This document shows, piece after piece, positions 13,115 to 27,153 of a DNA stretch of 64,000 nucleotides (position 1 is its first letter; each line of letters opens with the position of its first letter). The notes beneath the pieces were generated by a model, which saw only the letters and a program-made list of their open reading frames with translations, ran no database searches and was not told the DNA's origin. The position numbers were made by a program, and so were the translations under genes. This DNA comes from Bimuria novae-zelandiae CBS 107.79 (lineage: Eukaryota > Ascomycota > Dothideomycetes > Pleosporales > Didymosphaeriaceae): assembly GCA_010015655.1 (NCBI GenBank), contig ML976684.1, positions 448,209-512,208 on the forward strand. Reading direction: 5' to 3'.

Positions 13115-16100
13115 TCAAATAGCCTCGTTGAAAATATTCTGCAGCACCGGCCTCCCCTCAAGCACGCCCCGCTTCCCCGCCTTAAACACCTTCGCAGGCG
13201 TCTTATACACCGGATTCTTATACCCCTTCTTCGCCTCCGGGCTCGCACTCAATCCCTTCTGGCTGCGTCCCCGCGGTTGCGCATTCCCCTGTCCTCCGGC
13301 CGTGATATCCCCCAGGGCCTTCCGCTTCTTAGTCGGGTTCGGCGTAGGACTCTTACTCATAGCCGCAACCCGCGACGCCGGCCCGGCATTCGCAGACTTG
13401 CCCGTCGTCTGCGTGAAACCCTCGTTGAACGCATGGTCGTCCACCATATCCTGCGTGATATCCAAGACCCAGTTCTTCTCGCGGCAGAGCGCGACGATGT
13501 CGCGTAAGAGGTCGTTTCCCGAGAGCGTCTTCTCGCTGCCGAGGATGACGAGCTTGCTGCGTGCGCGTGTGAGGGCTACGTTCACGCGACGCCGGTCTTT
13601 GAGTAAGTCACCCACCACGCCGTTTTCGTTGCTGCGTACGCACGACACCAGTACGACTTCTTTGTCGCGGCCTTGGAACTTGTCTGCTGTGTGGAGCTCG
13701 ACGGCCGCCATGCTAGCTCCGGTGGCTGGCGCCGCGAGTTCAGAGCATTGTGTCTGTGTGTGTGCGGATGAGAGTGATGTGCGCAGGAGAGCAAGCTGGC
13801 TGCGATAGAGTGCTATGACACCAATCTCAGAGGCGGGGACACCGAGCGAGAGAAGGGAGAGAGTGAGGTGCGTGACGAGGCGCGCTTCGAAGGTGTTGTT
13901 GATGCGCGATCCTGCTGCTGTTTCTAGCTGCGTGGAGACCTTATCCGTATTGATAAACACAACAGGAGCATCTGGAGACAGAGTACGCGAAAGCCAACAG
14001 TTCGGCGATGTAGGACTGGTACACGTTGGCTCTCCACTAGGGTGTGGGAGGTGTGGCTTGTTGTGATGCGCGGACAGGCCCGAAGGGTTGGATAACGTGA
14101 GTTGACGCGATGCCACCGATGGCGTTCCACATTTGAGTCGTCCAGAGTAGATGAAGGTATTCGAGAGCAGCATGATATCGGCGCACATTCGGTACTGGTG
14201 TTCTAGGCTAACGACGGCCTGGGGATGTGCCTCGCATAGCAACTTGAACAAGGAGACATCTAGGCCACCTTCTGCTGCCTGTTTGTTCTGAACAAGAGGA
14301 GGGAGTTGGTAGTGATCTCCGACGAGGATGAACTTCTGCGACATCCGAATAGGTCCTAAGCAAACGGGAAGCGTGATTTGAGAAGCTTCGTCAACGATAC
14401 AGTAATCAAAAATACGTCGATTGAACAACGGGTGGTTGATAGAGAGACACGTCGTGGCTACAACGGGCGGCTTCATCCAAGAATTTTCAAGCTCTTCCAG
14501 GCTGTCCCTTGTTTCCGCTGCCAGGGTAGCAAACTCGCGGACTTCAGGGTGGATTTTGGCAGTTGCTCCGATGCGCAGTACCCCGATGTCATCGTTTCGT
14601 ATCTTGAGCAGGATGTTGTCGACTGCCGTATGCGTATATGAGGTAAGAAGTACGCTCTTGCCCTTGGCGACAAGCGTGCGAATGATGTGCGCGATTGTGG
14701 TGGTCTTTCCGGTTCCAGGCATCCCTAGGACTAGAGCGTAGTCTTTCGCCGACATAACCTTAGACACTGCCGTTTTCTGGTCAGGGTTCATCGACATCTG
14801 CGACGACTCGGGTAGGGATGTACTTGGTGCAGCTAAAAAAGCAGGTGCACGTCCGCCAACGATCAGTGAACGGAGGTCGCGGGCCTTGTAGACGTTGTTG
14901 TCCATGATCTGTATCAAATTGTTGCGAGCCGCAGCCATGCCATTGCTGAATTCATCCTTATCCAAGCGATACAGAACGGGTGCTTCGTCGTTTTGGTATT
15001 CTGGAACCGTCACCGGTTCGTCTTCCTTCGAGACCTCCATGATGCCAGCAAACGTTTGGTTGTTCTGCGAATGGAAGCCAGGGAGCTTGGTGCGAGAGTT
15101 GTGTAAGCGGCGGTCCACAGCGACGGTAATGCGGTGCTTTCGCACGTTCGTTACATAACCATTAGCCAGTGCGAAATGTCCTTGCTCGTCCGATACTACG
15201 ATCGGTTCTCCAATAATGAGCTGTGATTCCGTGAAAGAAAAGCCAGGCTTTGGTCGTTGTTTGATGAAAGTGTAACTGTAGCGATTAATCTTCTGGCCGT
15301 TCTTCTCTTCGTGACCAGATCCAGGCTCCAGTATAACGTCTGAGAAGCACCTACCGAGCTTTTCGCGTTCGGTACTGAGCATCGTCCAAAGCTCACGGCG
15401 GAACTTCATCATGTCAGACTCTTCTTTCGTAAGCAGATCATCCCATTTCTTCATAAATGCTTGATCTGATGGGTCGAGATCCTTGACCATATCGTCGAAG
15501 AGGCCCTTGGCTTTCTTATTGAATAGGTCGCCCTGGCCGTCCTCGACAAGCTTGTGGTATAGGAAACATGCTTCCTTTGCGTAGCAGTTCTCACATTTGT
15601 GATCCTCTTTCAGGATTTCAGGCAGCTCGATGCGGTCCCGCACGTAGCATGCCAATTCGTTGCGCTTGATGATCATATGAATGATGTCATTACGAATAGC
15701 AGGTATGCGACTGGTATCTGAGGTCTCGAGGTAATACAAAATCCCGTATGCAACATCGACATCTACAATGCACAAGGTCAGTTAGGTCTCGAGCAATTGG
15801 GTACGGAGACTTACCGTAGCGGTTAGACAACAACAAATTATACAAAGCTGTCTGTGCCACGTGGGCAGCGTTTGAAGAATTCTTGCCAGTCTTAACTTCA
15901 AAAGGAACTGTGAGAGTACGTTCGCCTTGATCGTCTTGCATGGTCACTTGCACGGTAGCATCGATGTTGCCTTTCAAACCGTACATAGGTGACCAAACGT
16001 GTTCTTCGACATCGAGAAGCTTGTTGATGCTCATGAGCGATTGCTTTCCGTTCCTCTCGCGCACGAGTGCGCCCGGTCTAGGTTTGGCAGATACAAAAAT

Positions 16101-18449
16101 CTTGGCCCAAGACTGTAGCTCTGGCAACTTGCTCCTCATATGTTCTTTGACCTCTTCGCGAGTAGAGTTGATTTCGAGGATCGTTTCAAATTTGGCCGGC
16201 AGAAGTTTGTCAATGGTATCCAAAAGGAAGTCAGTATCCCATTTATTAGCCTTCAAAGCCTCCTGAAACAGTTCATGCAGAAGTGTGCCGTACAGCATTG
16301 GTCCGTTCGCCCTGCTTGTTGATTTGATCCGGTCTTGCAGAACAGCTCGTCGTAGACATCCAAATGAGTCTGCAACCACCGTCGCAGAGATTAAATGGTC
16401 GGGATGAAGAATGAGCATGTTGTGATGATCGTCGATGATGCACTGTCCCGTCTTGGAGAACTCTCCGATGACGTGTACGAATGATTCGGGCGTGCACGGT
16501 GTGTCGTACCATGCTTGTCGAAGAGTAATTGCTTTGAAGAGCTTCGTCTTCTCTTCCTCTACTAGGAGGACCTGCATATGGATTAACATACTGATCCTTT
16601 AGTAAAGGCGTGACAGAAACCTTACCTTCTCTGGCATTTGATACCCTCGATCAGTCATATAGTGGCCTTCATCAACTCGCTTTACAAGGTAGCGTTGAAT
16701 AGCTCTAGCGTCCTGTGCACTCTTCAAGATTCAGCATACATTCATTGATGGGTTCATAGTCTACGTACATCCGTCGCTGGCGCTTGCGTTGCTGCGACCT
16801 CGGCTGCAGCAAACTCATCGGCATCGATGTCATTTCCAAAATCATCATCGTCGTCGTCATCAATCAAGTCAATGACTGGAGGCGCGGATAGAGCTGCTGT
16901 CGCAGCTTGCCTATTATCCATCCCTGCATCACCTAGCGAATGCTGCTCTGGAGAGCGCTCAGCCCTAGCATCATAGAGCGATGCTACATGCTCAAGATCC
17001 TCTGCAAAGATGTCCTCATCCAACCCGAACTCGTCATCACTATCTGCCTCCTTCACGGGTGGGGGCTCGGAAGGCAAACGTGTTGATACCTGCGCAACGT
17101 TGTGGCTGAACTTTGGCGGCTGAGGAAGTAAGACTTCTGGGGCAGTAGCAGTACGCGCAGAGATGTCGAGCGCATCCACCATTTCGTCGTCAAAGTCGAC
17201 ATCACCAAACTCATCGGAGGAGCCTGACGGTCTGCGGTCGTCGAATTCGTCTTCTGCGTCTTGTTCAACTGCGGCAACCTCTCCAAACAGTGTCTCGGAA
17301 GTCTCCTCGTCCTCAACATCGTTGCGTCCACGATTGCGTGAAGGTGAGTCGGTCGGAACATCCCGTCGCTCGGAAGCAGGCAATGGTGACGAGCTGGACG
17401 GTACAAGTGTTTCTGATCTTGATGCCGGCTTCGATTTCGACTCCCGTATCTTCTCAAGCAATTCGGTTAGATTGGATTTTCCCCGTGGTTGCCCTTGGAA
17501 GTTTCCATCTGAGCTGGGCTGATCAGCCAAGTCCTCAGCCTGCTCCCTCAAAACACCAACCGGCGCTTGCGTCCTTCTCCGTTTCCGGGTAGATGCTGGG
17601 AATTCGACACCGCAGCTAGCCCACCTCCGAAGTCCACTTACGCTTCCCGCAGTCGCAGAAGAACGTGGCGAAGCTTCGCTAATGAGATGCGCAAATACTA
17701 TGCCTTTGTTACGGCTGGGAGTCCCCTTGTTGTTCGTATACTGGTTCCAGAGTTCCGTAGCAGGATTGGCTTGAGGGGTCGTGAGTTGCCTCGCATCCTG
17801 TGGCTGTCCTTGTCGGTCATCTTCTTCCGGGGAAGGCGCCGCCGGCGACGAACTTCGTGCGCGCTTTCTCTTGCGTGGTAGTGGCGTATTTATCTGCTGC
17901 GATCCGCGCCAGCACAGTTGTTCCTCTGGCGACGCAACGGTCTTGATCACATGTCGACTCGAATCATCGACGTTACCAACGAGCTCGGCCAGCGGCAAGC
18001 GGGTCCCTGGGGTCGAAGGTGGCGGACATGGTTTGGTGCTCACCGACTTCGGTGTTTGTGCCTTCTTCTCAGTATCTTCAGTGATTCCGGAGTGGTGAGA
18101 GTCGACCCTCTGCTTGGCGGTCGAAGAAGTACTCTCTTTCCTCGCGACAGTGTTCTCCTTGTCCGCGTCAACTTGACCCATATCTTTAGGAGCAGGCGCG
18201 CCTTCTATAAATTGGAACTTCTTGAGCTTCGTTCGTGTCTGACTCGAGGGCATTATAGGTGGCCCAGTGACGATTTGGCGGGGTGCAGGCGCGTTATGCT
18301 GGTCAGCAGTGTTCGGGTTGCGAGAACGATTCGGCCATTGATGAAAATGCTGCGCGGGAATGTGAGCGTGGAGAATAACTATGATCGGCGGCAGTGACTA
18401 CCTTTGGCCTGGGCTTCTGGTCAAAGAAGGACTTTTGACGCGTTGACAT
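13115..18449 (-). CDS. DNA2: DNA replication ATP-dependent nuclease/helicase DNA2
   Basis: Five exons on the minus strand, in transcription order 18449..18402, 18298..16769, 16712..16626, 16571..15815 and 15762..13115, give 1,689 residues. Introns are 103, 56, 54 and 52 bp. The tiny first exon carries the conserved N-terminal start MSTRQKSFFDQKPRPK. DNA2 cleaves 5' flaps in Okazaki processing and resects double-strand ends in the nucleus. A disordered acidic N-terminal half is followed by the RecB-like nuclease: GCLRRAVL with the first Fe-S cysteine, HELF, GNIDATV, FEVKTGK, then CENCYAKEAC with the other three cluster cysteines. Next comes the superfamily 1 helicase, with Walker A GMPGTGKTT, DEAS motif II, QYRM, and a final VALTRARSKL motif VI. 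The C-terminal tail is basic. All key residues are present and the gene looks functional. Confidence 0.95.
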
Positions 18450-18555
18450 GGGAGAACGCGTCGTGGTGAACGGGCGCGTCTCGCCCCAAGCCAATAAGAA
18501 AGGACTCGGTTAGCGGCGTCACGTGCCATCTACCTTGCCCGGCGGGCGGAAGCAG

Positions 18556-18587
18556 TCTCTCGTGTAAAGGTGGAAGTGGGCCACAAG
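18556..18587 (+). repeat. Direct repeat, left copy (promoter side of DNA2)
   Basis: The sequence TCTCTCGTGTAAAGGTGG... ending GGGCCACAAG matches 20006..20037 in the same orientation with only a few differences; the copies are 1,450 bp apart. Its first 14 bases also resemble the loop of the MITE-like palindrome at 26540. It lies about 110 bp upstream of the DNA2 start codon. Confidence 0.6.
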
Positions 18588-18749
18588 GACTCCGATTAAT
18601 CGCCGTTGTGTTACCTCAGGCCCCTCTTTTTCAGTCGAAGAAGTGGGTGTGTCTTACCACTGAAGACGACAGAAGGGATCACTGTCATTGACTCATTGGT
18701 CCCTAGATCACTACTACTCGCGGAAGCAGTAGGCACTTGTTCGTTATAG

Positions 18750-20023
18750 CGGACATGCTTAGTGACTAGCAAGTCATGCGAACCGTGGGGACGTGACGAT
18801 GGCGGGGTTGGTCTTAAGATTCCCGTGCCATGGACGTCTAAGTGGCTGAAGAAGCATCAACCAGGGAAAGAGCACCCCACAACCCAATCTACCGACTTAG
18901 AAGAGAATGATACCATTGAGGAGGAAGATTTACGTCGCAAGCGCCCACGATTGAGCGAATCTTCTTCTATCACGTGTCAACATGACGACACGGCCGGAAT
19001 ACGTGTAAGCCGCTCTGTACCAACTCATCGCTCCCGTAACATTTTGACTAGTCGCTAGGTCTAAATGATGAGAATCTGATCGACGAGACTCCCACCCAAG
19101 GACACCTTTCAGACCGAGGTCACACTCCCACCGTCGATGAGAGCCCGATCGACGTGACTTCCACCCAAGGAGATTTTCCAGGTCAAGACGCAGCTACTCC
19201 TATCCCTAAAGTCAGCTCGTCTTACCAAGACGCCCCAATTAAGGCTCTAGACGCTGAACTCTTACGCGCTGTACGGGTCTTTCTAGGCCCAAGTGGCCGG
19301 ACGCTAGAGAACACCGGCAGACAACCAAACAAAAAAGGTCCTATCGCGATGCACGTAGGAGATACCGTGCTAGCAGCCAGCACACAATACTATGGCATTT
19401 TCGAGACTGATTTCCGACGCTTGCTAGACCAATATCCCTTTGAAGTTGACATCACCCCATACCAGCTTCCCCACCAGGGGAATCAGCGACGCGAGCTCCT
19501 GATGCATATCCTCGTACAAGAGCCACGAGACAACCCAATCTATTATGCTGGTGTGCGTATACTGCACATGATAACCTTCCCTGGTCGCCTTGAGACACAC
19601 GTTACGTGCGGATCATGCAACCTCGAACTACCGCTCTTTGACCAGGGCACTGGCGACAGTAGCACGTCACTATCTGATCATACACACACTGTGCATAATC
19701 AAGTCCCGCTCTATTGTTGGAGGTGCAAAACCCTCGTCTACGGCACCGACGAAGTTATTCGGCATCTGGACCACATCAAGACACCCTCACCCGCTGCACG
19801 GCTGGATCACGTTGAACTGGACAAGAGCGTGGTCAAATTCGTCTACAACATCTATAGCGTGCGCCGCACTATGGGATCGTTTGAACTGCTCGTGGAGCGG
19901 TCAAACGGGACCATCCAATCCTCGTCGCTCTTCGAATTATCGTTTGTTGGATGCATGTTCCCCCACGAATACGCCAGCGAATTAGAATGGAAAAAGGGTG
20001 GGCTATCTCTCGTGTTACGGTAG
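18750..20023 (+). pseudogene. Start-less zinc-ribbon-like protein gene, unknown, probably degenerate
   Basis: An open frame from 18750 to 19006 joins through a plausible 47-bp intron (GTAAGC donor at 19007, TAG end at 19053) in phase 0 to a frame running to the stop at 20023, about 409 codons. No in-frame ATG exists before 19350, and no upstream exon with an ATG could be found, so the 5' end is missing or the gene is dead. The C-terminal two-thirds look protein-like, with CGSCNLE...H...H...CWRCK (a possible zinc-binding CxxC/H/CxxC site) and a conserved-looking helix-strand tail. The N-terminal part has a duplicated 23-residue unit. I do not recognise a family. Direct repeats flank the locus, and the right one overlaps its last codons. 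Confidence 0.45.
19067..19204 (+). repeat. Two tandem 69-bp units inside a coding frame
   Basis: GATGAGAATCTGATCGACGA at 19067 recurs in diverged form as GATGAGAGCCCGATCGACGT at 19136. Both copies are followed by an ACTYCCACCCAAGGA segment. The period is 69 bp, so the duplication keeps the reading frame and doubles a D-E-x-x-I-D-x-T-x-T-Q-G peptide. Confidence 0.65.
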
Positions 20024-20037
20024 AAGCGGGCCACAAA
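20006..20037 (+). repeat. Direct repeat, right copy
   Basis: Matches 18556..18587 in the same orientation (TCTCTCGTGT, then GGT, GAAG and GGGCCACAA conserved). It spans the stop codon of the start-less gene, so that gene's last residues come from the repeat. Confidence 0.6.
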
Positions 20038-20451
20038 GGGCAGAGTTTTATAGCGGGAAAGGGTGATAAGTAACCCTAGGATAGACAAAACAATATCCAA
20101 ACTTCGATTGCGAAGGAAGAGGAGTATAGCCAGGATTCAGCTTTACGCGAGAGGCTATTTCAACAACGTGCCTATATCCAGAATAAAGCTTGGCTCATCG
20201 TATAGCTCGTGATTCTCTTCAGCTCATGCAGCCACCGATGCCGCTCTTGAGGCATTGGCACAGCCTGCACGTGACAAGGAGATAATTGCTTTTGCCGACC
20301 TCACCAATCGTTTCATTGAACGAATCTTTCCATTACACCCTGGTCGATTAGTTTCTTAGCCTTGCGATTGACAACTACATACGTAGCCCTACCTTCCTTC
20401 CTCGCAGATTCGGACAGTAACTGTCGCTAAAGAATCAAGTTTCTGAGCAAA
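20024..20451. other. Intergenic tract with a fossil-like open frame
   Basis: Besides the short MITE relic, positions about 20225-20360 stay open without a start codon and read like protein (ATDAALEALAQPARDKE...), ending in TAG. I cannot link it to flanking exons or a family. It may be a decayed exon. Confidence 0.3.
20126..20159. repeat. Short deletion derivative of the MITE-like palindrome family
   Basis: This segment (AGCCAGGAT, then TCAGCTTTACGCGAGAG, then GGCTATT) looks like the copy at 27013 with its arms deleted: one terminal AGCCAG, the central CAGCTTTACGCGAGAG loop and a closing inverted AATAGCC/GGCTATT. It is recognisable only through the loop motif. Confidence 0.45.
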
Positions 20452-21093
20452 ATGTTATCAGCCTGGGTCGGAATCGGCATAAGCATTGCCGCACTCGTTG
20501 CCACTCTCACCGGCGTGTTTGTCTAGCCGACGTATCTTCGTTGGCGAAGTCGGACAGAAAGATCAGTGCATCCTCTCAGCCTTTCCTTTGCTCACAAATC
20601 AAACCGCGCCTCGTCTCTAACGCGGCTTTAGATCTCCCAACTACAAAGCGAAGGGACCTCGCTCGAGACGAAGATTAACAAAGCGATCGATGAATACGAG
20701 AAAGCACATCCAAAGGCTAGGGACATAGTGTATTTCCGCAACCGGTTGCTAGTAGTGGGGACCAATTTCCATAGGGAGCGAATTGCCGCCGAAAATGACG
20801 AGAGGGCGAAGAAGAGATTGTACGAGCAGTACGTAAATATAAAACTTTTTGGGATTCTGCAGGAGGTGAACGAGGCCCAGAGGGTTGCGGAACAGGCGAA
20901 TCGTGCGCAAGACGTGCATGACGGCGGTTCGCTCGCGAACATGACTGGTATCACGATCACTTCGAGTTCGAGGAATCAGGATACTTTCTTTTCTAACGCG
21001 CGCTCTTTTGTCACCGCTCAACAGCAGCGCGATGAAGAGGATGGTATAGAGCTGCGGCGTCACGCAACGAACCACTCAAGAGGGTTGAATTAA
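20452..21093 (+). CDS. Small protein with N-terminal membrane anchor, unknown
   Basis: The ATG at 20452 opens a hydrophobic segment (SAWVGIGISIAALVATLTG), then a stop in the same frame forces an intron. The best acceptor is CTTTAG at 20631, preceded by CTAAC, opening a frame 20632..21093. With the donor at 20515 (GTGTTT, phase 0) the protein is about 174 residues. A GTTTGT donor at 20517 with a downstream acceptor is the alternative, so the junction is uncertain. The second exon is a charged, probably helical region (KINKAIDEYEKAHPKARD, RERIAAENDERAKKRLYEQY) and a Ser/Gln tail. The layout, one membrane helix plus a helical cytosolic part, resembles small fungal hypothetical proteins. No function is assigned. 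Confidence 0.45.
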
Positions 21094-21451
21094 CTATTTG
21101 GTTGTCAGTTTTTAGATACCTATGGTAACGAGACAAGTACTGAACCAGAGGAGTTGCAGTTTCGCAATTACAAAAGTCTAGTCCAAAATCATGTTGGTTC
21201 AGCCCTATGTTATCGATAGGGGACCGCGTCCGTGCGTCCGATCCACCAAAAAACTATCGCGAACTCGACCCCAGCGTGTTCATGAACCTTTTCTGTTACG
21301 TAGGCCGCCACCAAGACAAAGCCCCGGAACGACCTCGTGGAAGAAACTTGCGTGCGCAACGACAGTCCCGGAAAGATCTAGTGCAAGAAACTTGCGCACG
21401 TAACGACTTCGTCTTCTTAACGACTACCGAACGACTACGGACACAGACAAA
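21094..21451. other. Promoter region of IMP4
   Basis: Short gap with no convincing gene. A direct repeat of AGAAACTTGCG occurs at about 21341 and again near 21387 (AAGAAACTTGCGCACG). The rest is the presumed IMP4 promoter and leader. Confidence 0.4.
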
Positions 21452-22590
21452 ATGATACGCCGGCAGGCACGAGAACGTAGAGACTACCTCTACCGCCGCG
21501 CTCTCACGCTCCGCGACGCCGAATTAGCCAGCAAAAGGGCGGCTCTGAAGCAGTCTCTGGCCTCTGGAAAGCCTTTGACGAAGGACCTCGCGGAGGACAC
21601 ACAATTACGGAAGGACTACAAATACGACGAAAGCCGTGCCGACCGGACGGTAGAAGAGGAATTAGGACTGGACGATGAATACTCGCAGTTGAGTGGGGTG
21701 GTAGATCCCAGGATTGTGGTCACGACCTCGCGCGACCCTTCGTCGAGACTAGTAAGTACCTGCTGTATGTGGCCGACAGCACAGGTACTGACACGTTCAA
21801 GAGCACCTTTAGCAAAGAGATACGCCTCTTGCTTCCAACATCAGTGTAGTGCCTGTCCTCACAAGCTATTGAATGCAGGCTAATGCTTGAAAGGCGTCTG
21901 AACCGTGGCAACATGATCCTTGGGAACCTCGTTACGAGCGCGAAGGGCCAGGGCATGAGTGACGTGGTGCTGTTACATGAGTGAGTACATCCACGAGGTA
22001 GCACAGGACTATACTGATCCTCCTAGACACCGCGGCACGCCCACTGCGCTCACCATCTCACACTTCCCGCATGGTCCAACCGCTTCCTTCTCGCTGTAAG
22101 CCCCCCTTAGACACTTCGAGATTTTGTCTCCTCCGAGCCCTGCCCCGGCCTTTGGAACCACATGTTGCAATGCGTTCGCGGCGTAAGCTAACAGCAGTGT
22201 AGCCACAACGTCGTCCTCCGCTCTGACATACCAAACGCGAGCAGAGGGACTGTCAGCGAGTCGTACCCTCACCTCATCTTCGAAGGATTCTCCACCAAGC
22301 TCGGAGAGCGTGTGGTGACCATCCTGAAGCATCTATTCCCTCCACGGGACGGAACCGCAAAGACTGGCAATCGCGTCATTACCTTCGTCAACAGAGAGGA
22401 CACAGTGGAAGTCAGGCATCACGTTTACGTGAGGACCGGATACCAGAGCGTGGAGCTTGCAGAAGTCGGCCCAAGGATGAGCATGCGGTTGTTCGAGATA
22501 AGGAGTGGGACGTTGGACAGCAAGGAGGGCGATGTGGAGTGGCATCTCAATCAGTACACACGGACGGGGCGCAAGAAGGACTACCTGTGA
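21452..22590 (+). CDS. IMP4: U3 small nucleolar ribonucleoprotein IMP4 (Brix domain)
   Basis: Five exons, 21452..21751, 21802..21845, 21894..21980, 22027..22095 and 22203..22590, encode 295 residues, the usual family length. Introns are 50, 48, 46 and 107 bp with CTRAY branch points. IMP4 is part of the U3 processome Mpp10-Imp3-Imp4 subcomplex, which base-pairs U3 snoRNA with pre-18S rRNA in the nucleolus. Family signatures are continuous across the joins: [18 protein letters not shown] at the start, [41 protein letters not shown] (the Brix core), [26 protein letters not shown], and the terminal [20 protein letters not shown]. It converges on RPA43. Confidence 0.95.
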
Positions 22591-23029
22591 GCAAGGTGCG
22601 CGCTTCTTGGTCCAGGAACGTAGAATGGCATGAAGTGGGTATGGGTAGGCTTGAATTTTGCGATTGTACGAAGTCATTTCCGGCTACAGAAGCAGGGTCA
22701 AATATCAAACAACAAGTGCAGGTGGATCGGGAGAAGAAATGGTGGGAGCTTGGAATTCCTCAGATGTCTTCCCGAAGAAGACTGTCAGTTCGCAATCAGA
22801 GCGAACTGATTGGAGTAGACGAATATATACCCTAGACTTCATGTCGTACATCTCTGACCTTGATGCTCTCCCAAATATCTGCCTCCCCATGCTTGCTCAG
22901 ACAGACGTCCTCTGGCGCGTCGATTCTCGTCGCACTTCGCCAACTGCGGGCGTTGCCGTCTGCCCCTGTAGCAGCAGCGATCATTAGTTCTTTCTGAGCC
23001 GTTCGCAGATTCAAATCCTGGCTCGTGCT
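22591..23029. other. 3' region between convergent IMP4 and RPA43
   Basis: No gene seen. It contains both terminators/polyadenylation regions. A possible TATA-like ATATATACCC at 22823 has no gene behind it. Confidence 0.4.
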
Positions 23030-23818
23030 TCAGTCCACCTCCACAACCTCTCCACTTGCACCATTCCTTCCCGCCGCCGCCTTCCCCGCCTTCCCAGCCT
23101 TCTTCGCCGCCCTGCTCTTCTCTTCTTCCGCAGACAGCAAACTCCCATCCACCTTCCACACGCCCTTCCCCTTCCCCCCTTTAACGTCCCACTCCCTCAC
23201 CCTAACTCTAAACTCCTTCCCTTTGAACACCTCCACACCGTCGCCATCAACCCACGCCCCTCCCTCATCCGCGATCCTGCCGTCAAAACCCTTCTTCTTC
23301 TTATTCGCCTCCTTCGCGCTCCACTCCCAGTCTCCAGGCAAATACTCCTTGAGTATAGTAATCGCAAACGCATTCAAATGACTCAGCGTGATATGCGTAC
23401 CCGACTGATGCGTCACGCTCGCACCGAGATAACACCCCGGCGCCGGGCGCCACACGAGTAGGGACGCGGTAGCCCAGACGTACGGCGCCATGTACTCGTC
23501 CACACACTTCGTCAGCACGACGCCGTCTTCGTCGCTCCCGCCATCGCTGTCGTCGTCGTTGTCGGCTGCGGGTTTTCTTCGTCGGCTGCTGGACTTGGAG
23601 GTGGCAGTGGGCTTCGGCGGGCGGGAGGAGAGCTGCACGTCTTCGTAGGCGAGGACGACGCCTTTGACGGGTGGGTAGTAGTTTAGAAGGAGCGGGGAGA
23701 AGACTTCGGCGCAGATGGCGGGGAGGGCCGAGTTGAGGGCGACGGGTGGGAGGGGCACGTATTGCGATATGCGCTCGATGTGGATGATAGGTTGGTCTTC
23801 GGGATCGATTGGCGCCAT
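23030..23818 (-). CDS. RPA43: RNA polymerase I subunit RPA43-like
   Basis: Single exon, 262 residues. The frame extends upstream to 23899 but only with a TTG, so the ATG at 23818 (MAPIDPEDQPI) is chosen. The N-terminal part (QYVPLPPVALNSALPAICAE, LLNYYPPVKGVVLAYEDV) matches the Rpb7-N/SHS2 fold of the A43 stalk subunit. A Ser/Asp-rich insertion (about residues 80-105) is followed by the OB-like part (YVWATASLLVWRPAPGCYLGASVTHQSGTHITLSHLNAFAITI). The C-terminus is Lys/Ala-rich. In the family this subunit pairs with Rpa14 to form the Pol I stalk and binds Rrn3. It sits next to IMP4, another rRNA-synthesis gene. The insertion makes the central region longer than in yeast. Confidence 0.85.
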   Translation of the reverse strand: MAPIDPEDQPIIHIERISQYVPLPPVALNSALPAICAEVFSPLLLNYYPPVKGVVLAYEDVQLSSRPPKPTATSKSSSRRRKPAADNDDDSDGGSDEDGVVLTKCVDEYMAPYVWATASLLVWRPAPGCYLGASVTHQSGTHITLSHLNAFAITILKEYLPGDWEWSAKEANKKKKGFDGRIADEGGAWVDGDGVEVFKGKEFRVRVREWDVKGGKGKGVWKVDGSLLSAEEEKSRAAKKAGKAGKAAAGRNGASGEVVEVD

Positions 23819-24216
23819 TTTTGGTATTATTGGATGACGTGCACGGTGTGGAGAGGCTTCGCGATCGCGTACTGGTGTCGCAGTGTTGCGAGCTCTCAAA
23901 AAAAGTTGGAGATGTCGGAGGTAGCTAAGAGAAAAAGCCGACGCTAAACCGACAAGGCTAGGGTGCTAGGCAGCCATGTGGACCGCGGGATATCGGGGGC
24001 TGTGTGATCAGGTGATCATCGCTACCTAGGTACTCAGTAATGTTCCAAGGTTCCAAAGTTGAGAGTTTTCGTTCAGTCAACCTGGGGTAACACACTACAC
24101 GGGGCACACTACAATTGCACGACGTCTTGATTAATCATGGTGGTATACAAGTGTCATTACCCGCTGGCCAATAGCACGCTCACGATTGAGTAGTTGGTAG
24201 TCTCATCTTCATCTCT
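23819..24216. other. Interval between RPA43 and PRP43 with a MITE-end fragment
   Basis: Contains the RPA43 promoter and PRP43 3' end. At 24081-24096 lies CCTGGGGTAACACACT, identical over 15 bases to the terminal sequence of the palindrome at 26540. The preceding 40 bases are only loosely similar. It may be a decayed copy. Confidence 0.4.
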
Positions 24217-26794
<2,578 letters not shown>

Positions 26795-27153
26795 CTTCGC
26801 GGGGTTTGGCGGTGACGCGCGGTGGTGATGCACGTCTTCAAAGTTTCTTGCGCCGGCAAAAAGTATGTCCGAGAGGGAAGGCGCGGTTGTTCGCTAGCGC
26901 CAACGCGGACGTGGACATGTGGACCCTTGGCGCGTACCAGGCACACCACACCGACTCTGCCGCGAGGGAGGAGAATAATTTTTCGTCCATAAGGACTAGA
27001 GTAAATAGCCAGTGTGTTACCCCAGGATGAGTAATACAACAGCCAACTCTCAGCTTTACGCGAGAGCCATCCTGGTGTAATTCCGCTTCTTCCAGTTTTG
27101 CGCATCCAATACTTAGGCGTGTAACCTTTACTCACTGTCCCTCCCCCGCCATC
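26795..27153. promoter_or_regulatory. Divergent PRP43/PRMT5 promoter
   Basis: This 359-bp interval separates the start codons of PRP43 (minus) and PRMT5/Skb1 (plus), so it must hold both promoters. It includes the deleted MITE copy (27013-27080), which ends only 74 bp before the PRMT5 start codon and so probably lies in its leader or core promoter. No TATA box was recognised. Confidence 0.6.
27013..27080. mobile_element. Deleted copy of the MITE-like palindrome upstream of PRMT5
   Basis: One full arm (TGTGTTACCCCAGGATGAG...AACTCTCAGCT) and the loop TTACGCGAGAG are followed directly by CCATCCTGGTGTAA, the end of the opposite arm. About 30 bases of the second arm are missing. Orientation is opposite to the copy at 26540, and it shares the AGCCAG just before the arm. 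Confidence 0.75.
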
